DNA from: an uncultured Flavobacteriaceae bacterium
GTDB lineage: Bacteria; Bacteroidota; Bacteroidia; Flavobacteriales; Flavobacteriaceae
Direction: 5' to 3'
Assembly (NCBI GenBank): GCA_905181825.1
Contig: CAJIZJ010000044.1
Span: forward strand, 1 to 64,000
Length of the DNA: 64,000 nt
Part shown: one piece after another, positions 1 to 9,601 of the stretch
Position numbering within the stretch: position 1 is the stretch's first letter
How the letters are laid out: each line of letters starts with the position of its first letter
Made by a program: the position numbers and the translations under genes
The notes under the pieces: generated by a model
The model's input: the letters and a program-made list of their open reading frames with translations, nothing else
Told to the model about the DNA's origin: nothing
The model's database searches: none

Positions 1-2002
1 CAATAGTTTCGGCAGCAACGAAATCTTTACTCCTGCGTTTGAAGTGTCTTATGCCGCTCATCCAGACTCACTGCTTGAGAATTTAATATATGAGTTGAAA
101 ATAACTAAAAATGGTTATGAGATAACAGATTCCGAGTCTGAAGAAAGCTTCACCACTTCTGGGTATAGCTATAAAGGAACTGAAAAGGGATTTCCAATAA
201 ACATTACACCCCTAGCTGAAATAGACGCCTCTGTCCTTGAAAACCCAAACTATAGTGTACAAATAAATACTGTATTAAATACGGCTACAGCCCTCAAAAA
301 AGTTGTAGAAATTAATGTGGAGGGAGAGGATAATGATGTTCTGCTCTTGAGCTTAATAAGTAATAACGGAGGAAAAGCCAAAACCATACTCAACGCCTTA
401 ATCGCCGAATATGAAGCGGATGGAATTAATGACCGTCAAGAAATATCTAAAAGGACAATCGAATTTGTTAACCAGCGTTTTGAGTTTTTATTGAAAGAAC
501 TGGATTCTATTGAAGACACTAAAAAGAATTACAAAACCTCCAATAACATCAGTTTTATAGAGGCTGATGCCGGTATTTCTATTCAAAATCAAAACCTAAA
601 AGAAGAGGTTTTATTTAATATCGAAACCCAAATTTTATTGTCTGACATTTTAAAAAACACACTGATTGATGATGCTGGGTTTCAATTATTGCCGGCCAAT
701 ATTGGAATTGAAAACGCTAGTACTAATCAACTTATTTCAGATTATAATACCGCCTTATTAACCTATGAAAAGCTAAAAACCAGTGGAGGGGCAAACAACC
801 CCACGGTGAGTGCATTGGAATCCAACATCAATGAGCTTAAAAACAACATCTCTAGATCAGTTAATGGCTATCTGCAACAGCTACAAACCACTCTAAACCA
901 AAGTAAAGCCGCTCAGCAAAGAGCAAACTCGGCTTTTGCGATGCTTCCGGAAAAAGAAAATATACTTCGGAAAATAGAACGACAGCAAAACTTAAAAGAA
1001 AAGCTATACATCATTCTACTGCAAAAAAGAGAACAAGCGGCGGTGGAGTATGCCGTGACCGTTTCTAATGTAAAAGTCATTGATTATGGGATTACAAACC
1101 CCATTCCTGTCGGACCAAAAAAGAAAATCATTTACTTAGGCGCACTACTTATGGGGCTTTTGGTTCCGTTGGGAGTGATTTACCTGATGTTTCTATTAGA
1201 CACTAAAGTGCGCAGTACTAAAGAGCTGGTAAAAGCCCTAAAAGAGCTGCCACTACTTGCTGAAATACCACAATTTGCAAAAAACAAACTGTTTTTGGAC
1301 CCCAACGAAAACACCCCTTTTACAGAATCATTCCGGATTTTAACCACTTCGATCGATTTCTTAATGCCTAAAAAACCCACAACGGAAGCACAAGTAATAT
1401 TTTTCACTTCTTCTATTAAGGGTGAAGGGAAAACTTTTAATGCGATCAATACAGCCTTAGCGTATAGCAGTATTAACAAAAAAGTATTAATAGTAGGAGC
1501 TGACTTAAGAAACCCTCAGCTACATAGCTATTTTGGAATTGATAAAAATCAAAAAGGACTGTCGTTATACTTGAATGATCCTGAAATGAAAGCAGCAGAT
1601 TGTATTTTAAAAGAAAGCAATTCTAAGAAATTACCTATTGATATGGTGTTGTCTGGAGCCATCCCACCAAATGCATCAGCACTTCTAAAAAATGGTAGAT
1701 TTGAGCACTTTATTACAGAAATGAAACCCCTCTATGATTACATTATATTTGATACTGCTCCTATATTGCTTGTAGCAGACACCAGCCTAATTAGTAAGTA
1801 CTGTGATTTTATGGTCTTCCTTACTAAATTTGGGCATACAGAGAAATCACTGCTAGAAATACCTGCTAATCTACTCAAAAGTGGAAAAGTGAATCATATT
1901 GGGGTCATATTTAACGGGATTGGAGAAAAATTAGGCTATAAATATGAATACGGCTATAACTATGGGTATGGATATGGGTATGGAGTGTCTGAACAAAAAT
2001 AA
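1..2002 (+). CDS. Wzc-type polysaccharide biosynthesis tyrosine autokinase (5' end outside window)
   Basis: Inner-membrane co-polymerase and BY-kinase that normally controls chain length and export of capsular or exopolysaccharide. The reading frame is open from base 2, so the N-terminal part lies upstream of the window; 666 residues are visible. A long helical, probably coiled-coil, periplasmic region is followed by a proline-containing stretch and a membrane segment near visible residues 375-397. The cytoplasmic kinase carries Walker A (GEGKT near 474), Walker A' (GADLRNP near 499) and Walker B (IIFDTAP). The last 25 residues hold eight tyrosines alternating with glycine, the usual autophosphorylation cluster. 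Both Wzz-like and kinase parts are on one chain, as in Gram-negative Wzc. Family call is firm. The polysaccharide it serves cannot be told because the rest of the locus is not in view. Confidence 0.9.
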   Translation, partial: NSFGSNEIFTPAFEVSYAAHPDSLLENLIYELKITKNGYEITDSESEESFTTSGYSYKGTEKGFPINITPLAEIDASVLENPNYSVQINTVLNTATALKKVVEINVEGEDNDVLLLSLISNNGGKAKTILNALIAEYEADGINDRQEISKRTIEFVNQRFEFLLKELDSIEDTKKNYKTSNNISFIEADAGISIQNQNLKEEVLFNIETQILLSDILKNTLIDDAGFQLLPANIGIENASTNQLISDYNTALLTYEKLKTSGGANNPTVSALESNINELKNNISRSVNGYLQQLQTTLNQSKAAQQRANSAFAMLPEKENILRKIERQQNLKEKLYIILLQKREQAAVEYAVTVSNVKVIDYGITNPIPVGPKKKIIYLGALLMGLLVPLGVIYLMFLLDTKVRSTKELVKALKELPLLAEIPQFAKNKLFLDPNENTPFTESFRILTTSIDFLMPKKPTTEAQVIFFTSSIKGEGKTFNAINTALAYSSINKKVLIVGADLRNPQLHSYFGIDKNQKGLSLYLNDPEMKAADCILKESNSKKLPIDMVLSGAIPPNASALLKNGRFEHFITEMKPLYDYIIFDTAPILLVADTSLISKYCDFMVFLTKFGHTEKSLLEIPANLLKSGKVNHIGVIFNGIGEKLGYKYEYGYNYGYGYGYGVSEQK

Positions 2003-2217
2003 GTTACATTCTTCTAAAAACAACTCTGTTTAAAATATTGAGACTGTACCAATACTAATTTTAGGACTGTCATCTAAAACCATAAAACTAAACAATCCCT
2101 AACAAAAACCTAGTCTAATCCTTACAGCCTTTTTGAATAATACGCCCGTTTTAGTATCAGATATTACAAAAACAAAACAGTTGCATATAGCAATTCATAA
2201 GGTTATTTAACATCTTT

Positions 2218-2251
2218 TTGTGAAATTCATCTATTTTATTACATACTTTTG
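2218..2251 (+). promoter_or_regulatory. Bacteroidota-type promoter for the small lipoprotein gene
   Basis: TTG at 2218-2220 and TACTTTTG at 2244-2251 are separated by 23 bp, fitting the -33/-7 pattern TTG-N(17-23)-TAnnTTTG. The start codon at 2283 lies about 31 bp downstream. The spacing is at the long end of the range. Confidence 0.5.
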
Positions 2252-2282
2252 TGGCTGTTAAAACCAAAACAGCGACCCATTG

Positions 2283-2801
2283 ATGATTTATAAATCCAAG
2301 ACTATACTTTTTTCTTTGTTCGCGTTTATTGCCTTACAAAACTGTAAAGAAGCTTCCAAAAGCAATTCCAGTCCAGGGCCAGAACTATCTGAAATTACAA
2401 AAATTAAGAATACCCCCCCAGAAGCTAAACTTAGTATTAATAACGACATGCCCTCGTCGCTTTCAGACTGGAGCGCTTTAACCGATCTTACAAAAGCAAT
2501 TACAGATATTTCTGACGGAAAATACCAGCTTTTTGAAGATACAGAAGAGGCTTTAAAATCCTTGTTTTCAAACCTAGAATCCGATATCCCAAACACTTTA
2601 AATACCCCTAGTATTTTGGCTCGTTTTAAGGTCTTGGAGACTTTGGCATATAAATTGAGAATAGAATATGGTATTGATCAAAATAATTCAATTGAATTTG
2701 ATCCTGCTAAAGAGTCTTTAGTTGAAGCCTACTCAAATTTAATGTTTCAAATATCTAAAACACTAGAAAAAGAGTCACAACTTATCTCTAAAACTAAGTA
2801 G
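2283..2801 (+). CDS. Small uncharacterised lipoprotein
   Basis: A 172-aa protein with a lipoprotein signal: a basic N-terminus, a hydrophobic core and Cys21 in the context ALQNC, so it is probably exported and lipid-anchored. I chose ATG 2283 over the in-frame TTG at 2280 because the ATG directly precedes a normal signal sequence. The mature part is hydrophilic and rich in Ser, Glu and Leu, suggesting a helical protein. I do not recognise a family. It has its own promoter and a weak hairpin downstream, and sits 99 bp upstream of the large T9SS Asp-box protein in the same direction. Shared function with that neighbour is possible but unsupported. Confidence 0.7.
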   Translation: MIYKSKTILFSLFAFIALQNCKEASKSNSSPGPELSEITKIKNTPPEAKLSINNDMPSSLSDWSALTDLTKAITDISDGKYQLFEDTEEALKSLFSNLESDIPNTLNTPSILARFKVLETLAYKLRIEYGIDQNNSIEFDPAKESLVEAYSNLMFQISKTLEKESQLISKTK

Positions 2802-2860
2802 TTTAGCTATTTTTTAATTTAAAAAAATATAACAACAACTAATAACCAATAAGTACTAAT

Positions 2861-2881
2861 AAAGAGCTAAAACTCTTTTTT
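2861..2881 (+). terminator. Weak hairpin-plus-T terminator candidate
   Basis: A 6-bp stem (AAAGAG/CTCTTT) with a six-base loop runs into a T-rich tract, between the lipoprotein gene and the start of the T9SS protein. The stem is short and AT-rich, so this is tentative. Confidence 0.35.
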
Positions 2882-2900
2882 ATTAAATTTCAATTTAACC

Positions 2901-5900
2901 ATGAAAAACTACTTTTTACTGTTAGGACTTTGCACTTTATTAGGGGCCAATGCCCAAATAGAATTAGAAACTCCCTGGATGAAAGAACTTAAATCATCAC
3001 AACGGGGTCCATTAACTTATGATGCTATAGTTAGTGCAGGGAATGCATATTGGGAAACACACAATAAAGAGGCCAAGGGAAGTGGTTACAAACCCTTTAA
3101 ACGCTGGGAAGCTCATTGGGAAAATTATGTTGATGTCAATGGGTTTTTACCGTCTACAATAGAAATGTGGAACAGCTGGGAACAAAAAACATTTAAAAAA
3201 CAGTTACGCACTACTAGTTCTGCAGCTATGACAGACGAGAGTGATTGGTACTCTCTGGGTCCGGTAGATTTTATAAACCGTTCTACAAATTACTTGAATT
3301 TAGGACGTGTAAACTGTATTATTATGGATCCAAACAACTCCAACACTATGTATGTAGGGGCACCAGGTGGGGGTATTTGGAAGTCTATAGATGCAGGGAT
3401 AACCTATGTACCCCTGACAGACAACCTTCCACAAATAGGAGTCTCTGGAATTGCAATTGACCCAAATGATAGTAACATAATTTATATTGCTACTGGAGAC
3501 GACGATGCAAACGATACCTACAGCGTTGGAATATGGAAATCTACCAATGGCGGGGCAAGCTGGGAGCAAACAGGGCTGAACCCTTCCAATTCTCCGGGCA
3601 GAACTTCAGAAATTTATATCAACCCAACAGACTCCAACATGTTATGGGTGGTTACAAGTAATGGGGTTTACAAAACCACAAATGGAGGAACAAATTGGGT
3701 CATCACTCAGTCCGGGGATTTTAGAGATTTGAAAGTAAACCCTTCAGATCCGAACATAATTTATGCGACGACTAATTCGCAGTTTTTTAGATCCACTGAT
3801 GCAGGTGATAGTTTTACTCAAATTACTTTAGGACTTCCATCATCAGCTGGACGCCTAATTATAGATGTGACCCAAGCAAATGGAGCCTATGTATATGTAG
3901 CAGCCGCTACAGAGGGCTATGACTACCAAGGAATCTATAGATCCACAAATAATGGCTTGGCATTCACCCAAATGGCTAATACAACAGATCTTTTTGACGG
4001 GGTGTCACAAGCATGGTATGATTTTGCACTCGGGGCTTCCAATACCAATCCGGATGAAATATATGTTGGTGTCTTAAATATTTGGAAATCTGAAGACGGA
4101 GGGGATTCATTCTCTCAAATCAATGATTGGGGCACTAGAAACGCTTCTTATACCCATGCAGATATTCATTTTATTCGAGATTTTGATAACGGATTATTTG
4201 TAGGTTCGGATGGCGGTGTGTTTAAATCTACCGATAGTGGCACTTCTTTTGAAGATTTGACTGTAGGCCTATCAATCACCCAATTTTACAGAATATCAGT
4301 ATCAAAACTAGACTCCAATAAAATTGCTGGAGGAGCACAAGATAACGGAGGTTTTGGATTTGGTGGTCAATGGGCTAGTTGGCATGGAGGCGACGGAATG
4401 GAGGGGGTCATTGACCCCAATAACGACAGCTTATATTATGGTTTTATGCAAAGGGGTCAAAGCCTGTTTGTGAATGATAATTCTGGGCTTCCAGGGAGCA
4501 CCTCTGGATATAACGGACCAACAACCGGCAATTGGATTACCCCACTTTCAATAAATAAAGACAGTGAGGTTTATGCCGGATATAGCAGTCTGTATAATTT
4601 TAACCAGGGTATCTGGACCGAAGTATCTCCAAGTTTTGGAACAAATATTGACGTTTTAGAACTAGACCCGATTAACTCTGATATTATCTATGTTGGATTG
4701 AACGCAACCCTTCAAAAAAGTTCCGATCACGGACTTACCTTTTCTACCGTAACAAACTTTTCTAATAACATCACATCGATTGAAGTAAACAACTCAGATA
4801 ATACGGTTTTATATGTAACCACTAGAGGGAATAACGGAAACGTATACAGATCAATTAACCAAGGGGATAGTTTTACGGACATTACAGGCTCGCTGCCTAA
4901 TGTGGCCAAAAATATTATAAAACATCAAAAGAATACCTCTGACAATGTGCTTTATCTAGGTACTAGTTTGGGTGTTTACCGATTTAATGACAATGACAAT
5001 GACTGGGAAGCTTTTGATACTAACTTACCTAATTCAGATGTAAGAGATTTAAGCATTAACAGTATTGATAATAATATCACAGCAGCCACCTATGGAAGAG
5101 GCGCTTGGAGAAGTGAACTCGCTGTTTCAGAAGTTGCGGCAAATGACATCCAACTTGTTGGGGTAGAAAATCCACTGTCTACACAAGTTAATTGTGGGGA
5201 TATCTCTCCACAACTAAAAGTAAAAAACAATGGGCAAAACACCATAAGCAACGTGGATATCGTCTATACTGTTGATGGTGGTGAGCAAGTTTCATCAAGC
5301 TGGAGCGGAAGTATTATTTCTGGAGACAATGCCTTTATTGATTTGGACACGCTTGAGCTTAGTAGAGGTCTACACACCCTAAACGTAACCACTACTATAG
5401 TAGATGACTTTTTTAGTTCCAATAACAATGTAGAAATAATTTTTTATGCCAACGACCTCGGAACTGCTCAACAAGTTAATACGTTTGAAAACGTTGAAGA
5501 TGCCCTTATTGTATTGACTGAAACTGGGGATGATATATGGGAGCTTGGAGTCCCAAGTGGGGCACTACTTAACAGCGCTGCCTCACCCGTAAATGTGTAT
5601 GCAACCAATTTGGATGGAAATCATGGGGATCAACAAAAAGGGTACCTGGTATCTCAATGCTATGATTTGACTAATATCGCCAACCCAGTGCTAAAATTTG
5701 ATATGGCTTTTGATTTGGAAACCGACTGGGATTTAGTGTATGTAGAATATTCAACAAATCAAGGAGTATCATGGAATTTGTTAGGCTCAGCCGATACTCC
5801 AAACTGGTACAACAGTAGCCGAATCGCAGGAGATGGGGTCGCTGATAATTGCTTTAACTGTGTGGGAGGGCAATGGACTGGAACGGAAAGTGCGCTGAAC

Positions 5901-6290
5901 CAATACAGCTATGCTCTAGACGCTTTTAGTACAGAACCTAGCATGATTTTTAGAATTGTATTTGAAGCAGATCAAAGTGTGAACCAAGAAGGGGTGGTTA
6001 TTGATGACTTTTTTGTAGATGGTACCGCATTGAACACCGGAAGTTTTGAACTAAGTCAACTCGCCGTTTACCCAAACCCTTCTAAAGATGTGTTTTACAT
6101 ACAAGTACAAAATAATAAACCGTACGACCTCCAAGTAACAGATATTACAGGAAAGCGATTGTTTGTAAATAAAAACATAAATCCATCAACAACATATCCG
6201 TTGCAAATGCAAGGTTATTCTAGTGGAATTTATTTTTTACAAATCAAAGTTGATGACCAACAAACTACACGCAAACTGATTTTGAATTAA
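2901..6290 (+). CDS. T9SS-secreted Asp-box (VPS10/sortilin-like) repeat protein
   Basis: A 1129-aa secreted protein. Residues 1-18 form a signal peptide (cleavage after ANA). The central region carries at least nine Asp-box loops of the form S/T-x-D/N-x-G-x-[ST]-[WFY], for example STNGGASW, TTNGGTNW, STDAGDSF, SEDGGDSF and SSDHGLTF, typical of beta-propeller blades in sialidase- and VPS10-like folds. A CARDB-like region and a probable jelly-roll domain (near 860-1040, with CFNC) follow. Residues about 1054-1129 are a type A T9SS sorting domain starting at YPNPSKD and ending in KLILN, so export through the outer membrane by T9SS and surface attachment or release is likely. Enzymatic activity cannot be assigned: no conserved sialidase catalytic set is apparent, and a binding or adhesive role is equally possible. 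Confidence 0.88.
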   Translation: MKNYFLLLGLCTLLGANAQIELETPWMKELKSSQRGPLTYDAIVSAGNAYWETHNKEAKGSGYKPFKRWEAHWENYVDVNGFLPSTIEMWNSWEQKTFKKQLRTTSSAAMTDESDWYSLGPVDFINRSTNYLNLGRVNCIIMDPNNSNTMYVGAPGGGIWKSIDAGITYVPLTDNLPQIGVSGIAIDPNDSNIIYIATGDDDANDTYSVGIWKSTNGGASWEQTGLNPSNSPGRTSEIYINPTDSNMLWVVTSNGVYKTTNGGTNWVITQSGDFRDLKVNPSDPNIIYATTNSQFFRSTDAGDSFTQITLGLPSSAGRLIIDVTQANGAYVYVAAATEGYDYQGIYRSTNNGLAFTQMANTTDLFDGVSQAWYDFALGASNTNPDEIYVGVLNIWKSEDGGDSFSQINDWGTRNASYTHADIHFIRDFDNGLFVGSDGGVFKSTDSGTSFEDLTVGLSITQFYRISVSKLDSNKIAGGAQDNGGFGFGGQWASWHGGDGMEGVIDPNNDSLYYGFMQRGQSLFVNDNSGLPGSTSGYNGPTTGNWITPLSINKDSEVYAGYSSLYNFNQGIWTEVSPSFGTNIDVLELDPINSDIIYVGLNATLQKSSDHGLTFSTVTNFSNNITSIEVNNSDNTVLYVTTRGNNGNVYRSINQGDSFTDITGSLPNVAKNIIKHQKNTSDNVLYLGTSLGVYRFNDNDNDWEAFDTNLPNSDVRDLSINSIDNNITAATYGRGAWRSELAVSEVAANDIQLVGVENPLSTQVNCGDISPQLKVKNNGQNTISNVDIVYTVDGGEQVSSSWSGSIISGDNAFIDLDTLELSRGLHTLNVTTTIVDDFFSSNNNVEIIFYANDLGTAQQVNTFENVEDALIVLTETGDDIWELGVPSGALLNSAASPVNVYATNLDGNHGDQQKGYLVSQCYDLTNIANPVLKFDMAFDLETDWDLVYVEYSTNQGVSWNLLGSADTPNWYNSSRIAGDGVADNCFNCVGGQWTGTESALNQYSYALDAFSTEPSMIFRIVFEADQSVNQEGVVIDDFFVDGTALNTGSFELSQLAVYPNPSKDVFYIQVQNNKPYDLQVTDITGKRLFVNKNINPSTTYPLQMQGYSSGIYFLQIKVDDQQTTRKLILN

Positions 6291-6387
6291 TTATAGAATT
6301 AATAGCTCTTATAAGTTTAACATTTAAAATTGTAATTACCTCTAATTTTTAGCTAAATTGAAGCTCTATTTACTTAAAAACAAACTT

Positions 6388-8445
6388 ATGAACCTCAAAA
6401 AATTGACATTGCTAAGTGCGCTTAGTATTTTAAGCTTGAATGCTTGCAAAAACAACTCAAACAACCCCTCCGCTGAGACCAACAAAATTCCAGGAATCAT
6501 ATTAGAAAACATGGATCCTTCGGTCAATCCAAAAGACAACTTCTATGACTATGTGAATGGAAACTGGATGAAAACCAATACCATTCCAGACGATGAAACA
6601 CGCTGGGGAGGGTTTGGCGTCCTCAGAAAATCAACACGGAATGATGTGCTTGATATAATAAAAACCTCTAAGGAATTTGGAACCTACGCTGATGGAACGG
6701 ATCAGAAAAAAGCATTATTAGTTTTTGAATCAGAATTAGATACCGTTGCTAGAAACAAAGTAGGCATCTCCCCCATTAAATCACTTTTAGAAGCGATTAA
6801 CAGCATACAAACAATTTCAGATATGCAAACTGTATATGCAACCACTATAGGAGTTTCGGCGCCTTTTGCAGGCATAGGAGCATCTCCAGATTTAAATGAT
6901 AGTAGTATGAATACCGCTTGGGTATTTCCTGGTGGTTTGGGGCTTCAACGTGATTACTATTTAGATGAAGATACTAAGTCCGTAGAAATTAGAGGACAAT
7001 ACATAGACCATATTGCACGCATGCTACAATTTGTTGATTATGATGAGGAAAGTGCAATGACCGCTGCAAAACGTATTCTTGAACTAGAAACAAAACTTGC
7101 GAAGCCAAGATTGGATAAAGTTGAAAGTCGTGATATTCGCAACTTTAATAACCCTCGTACTCTTAAAGAACTCAATGCAATGACACCAGTTATAGACTGG
7201 GATAAGTTTAGTGCAGACTTAGGGATTACGGCCCCTTTAGAGTCCGTACTTGTAATGCAACCGTCTTATATGGTTGCTTTAAACAGCTTTCTTAGCACGA
7301 CCTCTATCGAGGATATCAAAACCCTAATGACTTGGAGCACAATTGACAGTGCCGCTGGTTATTTAACTACAGAAATTGAAACCGCAAACTGGGAGTTTTA
7401 TAGCAAAACACTCAATGGTTCTAAAGCACAACGTGCTGCTGAAGAACGCGCCTTAGGAACCGTCAATGGTTCAGTGGGAGAAGCTATCGGGAAATTATAT
7501 GTGGAAGCTAAGTTTCCACCAGAAGCTAAAGAAAAAGCTGAAAAAATGATTGCTAACGTCATCAAAGCCTTCCAAAGCAGAATAATGGCATTGGATTGGA
7601 TGAGTGATGAAACGAAAGTAAAAGCTGTAGAAAAACTAGATAAGTTTACCGTAAAAATCGCCTACCCAGACGAATGGGAAGACTACTCAGATTTACAGGT
7701 ACTAGAAGGAAATAGTTATGCAGAAAATATGATGGCAGTTGCTAACTGGAGTTCAAAAGAGAATATATCCAGAATTGGACAGCCCGTAGATAAAGCCGAG
7801 TGGGGAATGCCTCCTCAAACCGTAAACGCCTATTTTAATCCGATGAACAATGAGATTGTTTTTCCAGCAGCAATTCTACAACCTCCTTTCTATAACTTTA
7901 CCGCTGATGAGGCCGTTAATTATGGAGGAATTGGAGCCGTTATTGGCCACGAAATATCACATGCCTTTGACGATTCTGGAGCCCGTTTTGATGGCGATGG
8001 AAATGTGAATAATTGGTGGACAGATGCGGATTTAATTGAATTTGAAAAACGCGGAAATGCCCTTGCAGAACAGTACAGTGCTATTGAAGTTTTGGACAGT
8101 GTATACATTAATGGAAAGTTTACCTTAGGAGAAAATATTGGTGACTTAGGTGGGGTCTTAGGAGCTTATGACGGACTTCAATTATATATGGACACTAATG
8201 GACGACCCGAAGACATAGACGGATTTACGGCAGAACAACGATTTTTCATGTCCTGGGCAACAGTTTGGAGAACACTCACGCGCGAAGATGCTCTTAGAAC
8301 ACAAATTAAAACAGATCCACATTCTCCAGGGATTCAAAGAGCCACTCAACCTTTAAAAAATATAGATGCTTTTTACGAAGCTTTTGACATTAAAGAAGGA
8401 GACGAAATGTACATAGCTGAAGAACAGCGCGTTCGAATCTGGTAA
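6388..8445 (+). CDS. M13-family zinc metallopeptidase, lipoprotein (neprilysin/PepO-like)
   Basis: A 685-aa endopeptidase cutting oligopeptides, anchored in the envelope. The zinc motif HEISH starts at residue 521 (H521, E522, H525), and the third ligand lies in the downstream GENIGDLGG motif, both hallmarks of family M13. The substrate-binding NAYFNP motif (NAYYxP type) is also present. The start was set at ATG 6388 rather than the in-frame TTG at 6358, because 6388 gives a standard lipoprotein signal with Cys20 (SLNAC). Length matches bacterial M13 enzymes (about 670-700 aa). It stands alone, closed by a strong terminator. Substrate unknown; peptide scavenging is the usual proposal for the family. 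Confidence 0.93.
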   Translation: MNLKKLTLLSALSILSLNACKNNSNNPSAETNKIPGIILENMDPSVNPKDNFYDYVNGNWMKTNTIPDDETRWGGFGVLRKSTRNDVLDIIKTSKEFGTYADGTDQKKALLVFESELDTVARNKVGISPIKSLLEAINSIQTISDMQTVYATTIGVSAPFAGIGASPDLNDSSMNTAWVFPGGLGLQRDYYLDEDTKSVEIRGQYIDHIARMLQFVDYDEESAMTAAKRILELETKLAKPRLDKVESRDIRNFNNPRTLKELNAMTPVIDWDKFSADLGITAPLESVLVMQPSYMVALNSFLSTTSIEDIKTLMTWSTIDSAAGYLTTEIETANWEFYSKTLNGSKAQRAAEERALGTVNGSVGEAIGKLYVEAKFPPEAKEKAEKMIANVIKAFQSRIMALDWMSDETKVKAVEKLDKFTVKIAYPDEWEDYSDLQVLEGNSYAENMMAVANWSSKENISRIGQPVDKAEWGMPPQTVNAYFNPMNNEIVFPAAILQPPFYNFTADEAVNYGGIGAVIGHEISHAFDDSGARFDGDGNVNNWWTDADLIEFEKRGNALAEQYSAIEVLDSVYINGKFTLGENIGDLGGVLGAYDGLQLYMDTNGRPEDIDGFTAEQRFFMSWATVWRTLTREDALRTQIKTDPHSPGIQRATQPLKNIDAFYEAFDIKEGDEMYIAEEQRVRIW

Positions 8446-8463
8446 AACAAGATAAGATCATAA

Positions 8464-8499
8464 CAAAAAAAGCAGCGCTGTAGCGCTGCTTTTTTTTTG
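8464..8499. terminator. Bidirectional intrinsic terminator
   Basis: An 8-bp perfect stem, AGCAGCGC (8471-8478) with GCGCTGCT (8483-8490), has a loop of four bases. A-run on the left and nine Ts on the right let it serve both the M13 peptidase (+) and the convergent TPR-like gene (-). Confidence 0.9.
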
Positions 8500-8513
8500 T
8501 AATAATAAAACAC

Positions 8514-9215
8514 TTATTTGGTTTCTAAACTTTCTTTTTGAGAACCTATGGCATTAATAGCAATCGTTGCTAAATTAAAGTTTGGTGCTATTTGTAGTGC
8601 TTCTTCCAAAATAGCTATTGAAGCATCGTGATTGGTCTCCGGGTTTTCTCGAAACTTAATAATCGCTTTTAAGTACACAAAGCCTGCCATTAAAGAGACT
8701 TGATAAGGCGTTTGTGACTCATAGTAAGCCTTCATCATGTCGGAGGTAGCATATGCAATACCATATGAAATGTTTATAGTAGCTCCTGTAAGGTCGTCTG
8801 TTATAATCTTAAGATCTGCTAATTCATACGCCAATTGAGGAGATGGCTTGCGCTTGTAAAGTACTTCGTAATGCTCAATGGCAAGTTTGGGTTCATTTAA
8901 AGATTTCAAACTAATTGCTTTGACCTGAGAATCTAAATCTGTGTCCGATTCGTTTACCTCAGCTCCCAAAAGCGAGATTGCCTGGCGATGCTTCCCATCA
9001 CTCATATAAATATATGCTAAGGTGTCTAGGCGTCTAACAGTTGGCTCAAGAATAGTCAAATGGTTCATAGCATTAATAATTCCTTGAGTATCCCCTAATT
9101 GTTGCATTTGTGCATAATAGGCTTTGTAATGCGCTAACAAGTCAGAACTGTTTTGTGATTGCATTTGCATAGTAAAGGCAAAAGCTAAAATAAGAGTGAA
9201 TTTGAGTTTATTCAT
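8514..9215 (-). CDS. Exported TPR-like protein of unknown function
   Basis: A 233-aa protein with a Sec signal peptide (about residues 1-20, cleaving near MQSQ). The mature part is helical with recurring Tyr/Ala/Leu spacing such as the LAIEHYEVLYKRKPSP stretch, which reads as a chain of tetratricopeptide-like helices. I set the start at ATG 9215. The frame stays open another 28 codons upstream, but that extension lacks a signal sequence and places the real signal internally. TPR proteins scaffold protein-protein contacts; no partner is indicated. It is a single gene, convergent with the M13 peptidase. Family assignment below TPR-like level is not possible by eye. Confidence 0.7.
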   Translation of the reverse strand: MNKLKFTLILAFAFTMQMQSQNSSDLLAHYKAYYAQMQQLGDTQGIINAMNHLTILEPTVRRLDTLAYIYMSDGKHRQAISLLGAEVNESDTDLDSQVKAISLKSLNEPKLAIEHYEVLYKRKPSPQLAYELADLKIITDDLTGATINISYGIAYATSDMMKAYYESQTPYQVSLMAGFVYLKAIIKFRENPETNHDASIAILEEALQIAPNFNLATIAINAIGSQKESLETK

Positions 9216-9601
9216 TATATATAATTTTAAACCCAAAAGTAACTGATTTATTTGAAATCTACTAGCATAAATTTTCAGGCCAATACAAGAGCACAGCAAT
9301 AGAAGCGTTCGTCTTTACTCCTATTTAACAAAATAGGGACACAAAACATGAGTCCGACTAAACAGGATAAGAAATCAAAGACTAAGCAAACAATAAACGG
9401 GAAATATTTTAGATCGAATCAAAAAAAAAGCACTACCGAAGTAGTGCTTTTCAAAATTAACCAATTTAACTTTTAAGTAAGATATTAAATTACATACTTC
9501 AAATATATGAGAGTTATAAAGCACCTGCAAGGGCAAAGTAACCAAGAAGCTAATGAGGTAATAAACGGGAAAGTTTTCTGATAAAGTGAAAAAATAGGGA
9601 T
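9216..9601. other. Intergenic region with a short lysine-rich frame, a terminator and a 13-bp repeat
   Basis: These 386 bases hold no gene I can defend. They contain a 42-codon plus-strand frame (9348-9476, Lys/Gln-rich, running through the terminator hairpin at 9421-9451) and a 24-codon frame (9508-9582). Both contain the 13-bp string AATAAACGGGAAA, at 9392 and 9561, giving I-N-G-K in each frame. This could be a decayed gene or chance. Confidence 0.35.
9421..9451 (-). terminator. Intrinsic terminator for the Zn-ribbon gene
   Basis: The stem GCACTAC/GTAGTGC (9430-9436 with 9441-9447) has a CGAA tetraloop, and nine As on the left read as a T-tract on the minus strand. It lies about 150 bp downstream of the minus-strand Zn-ribbon gene. 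Confidence 0.8.
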
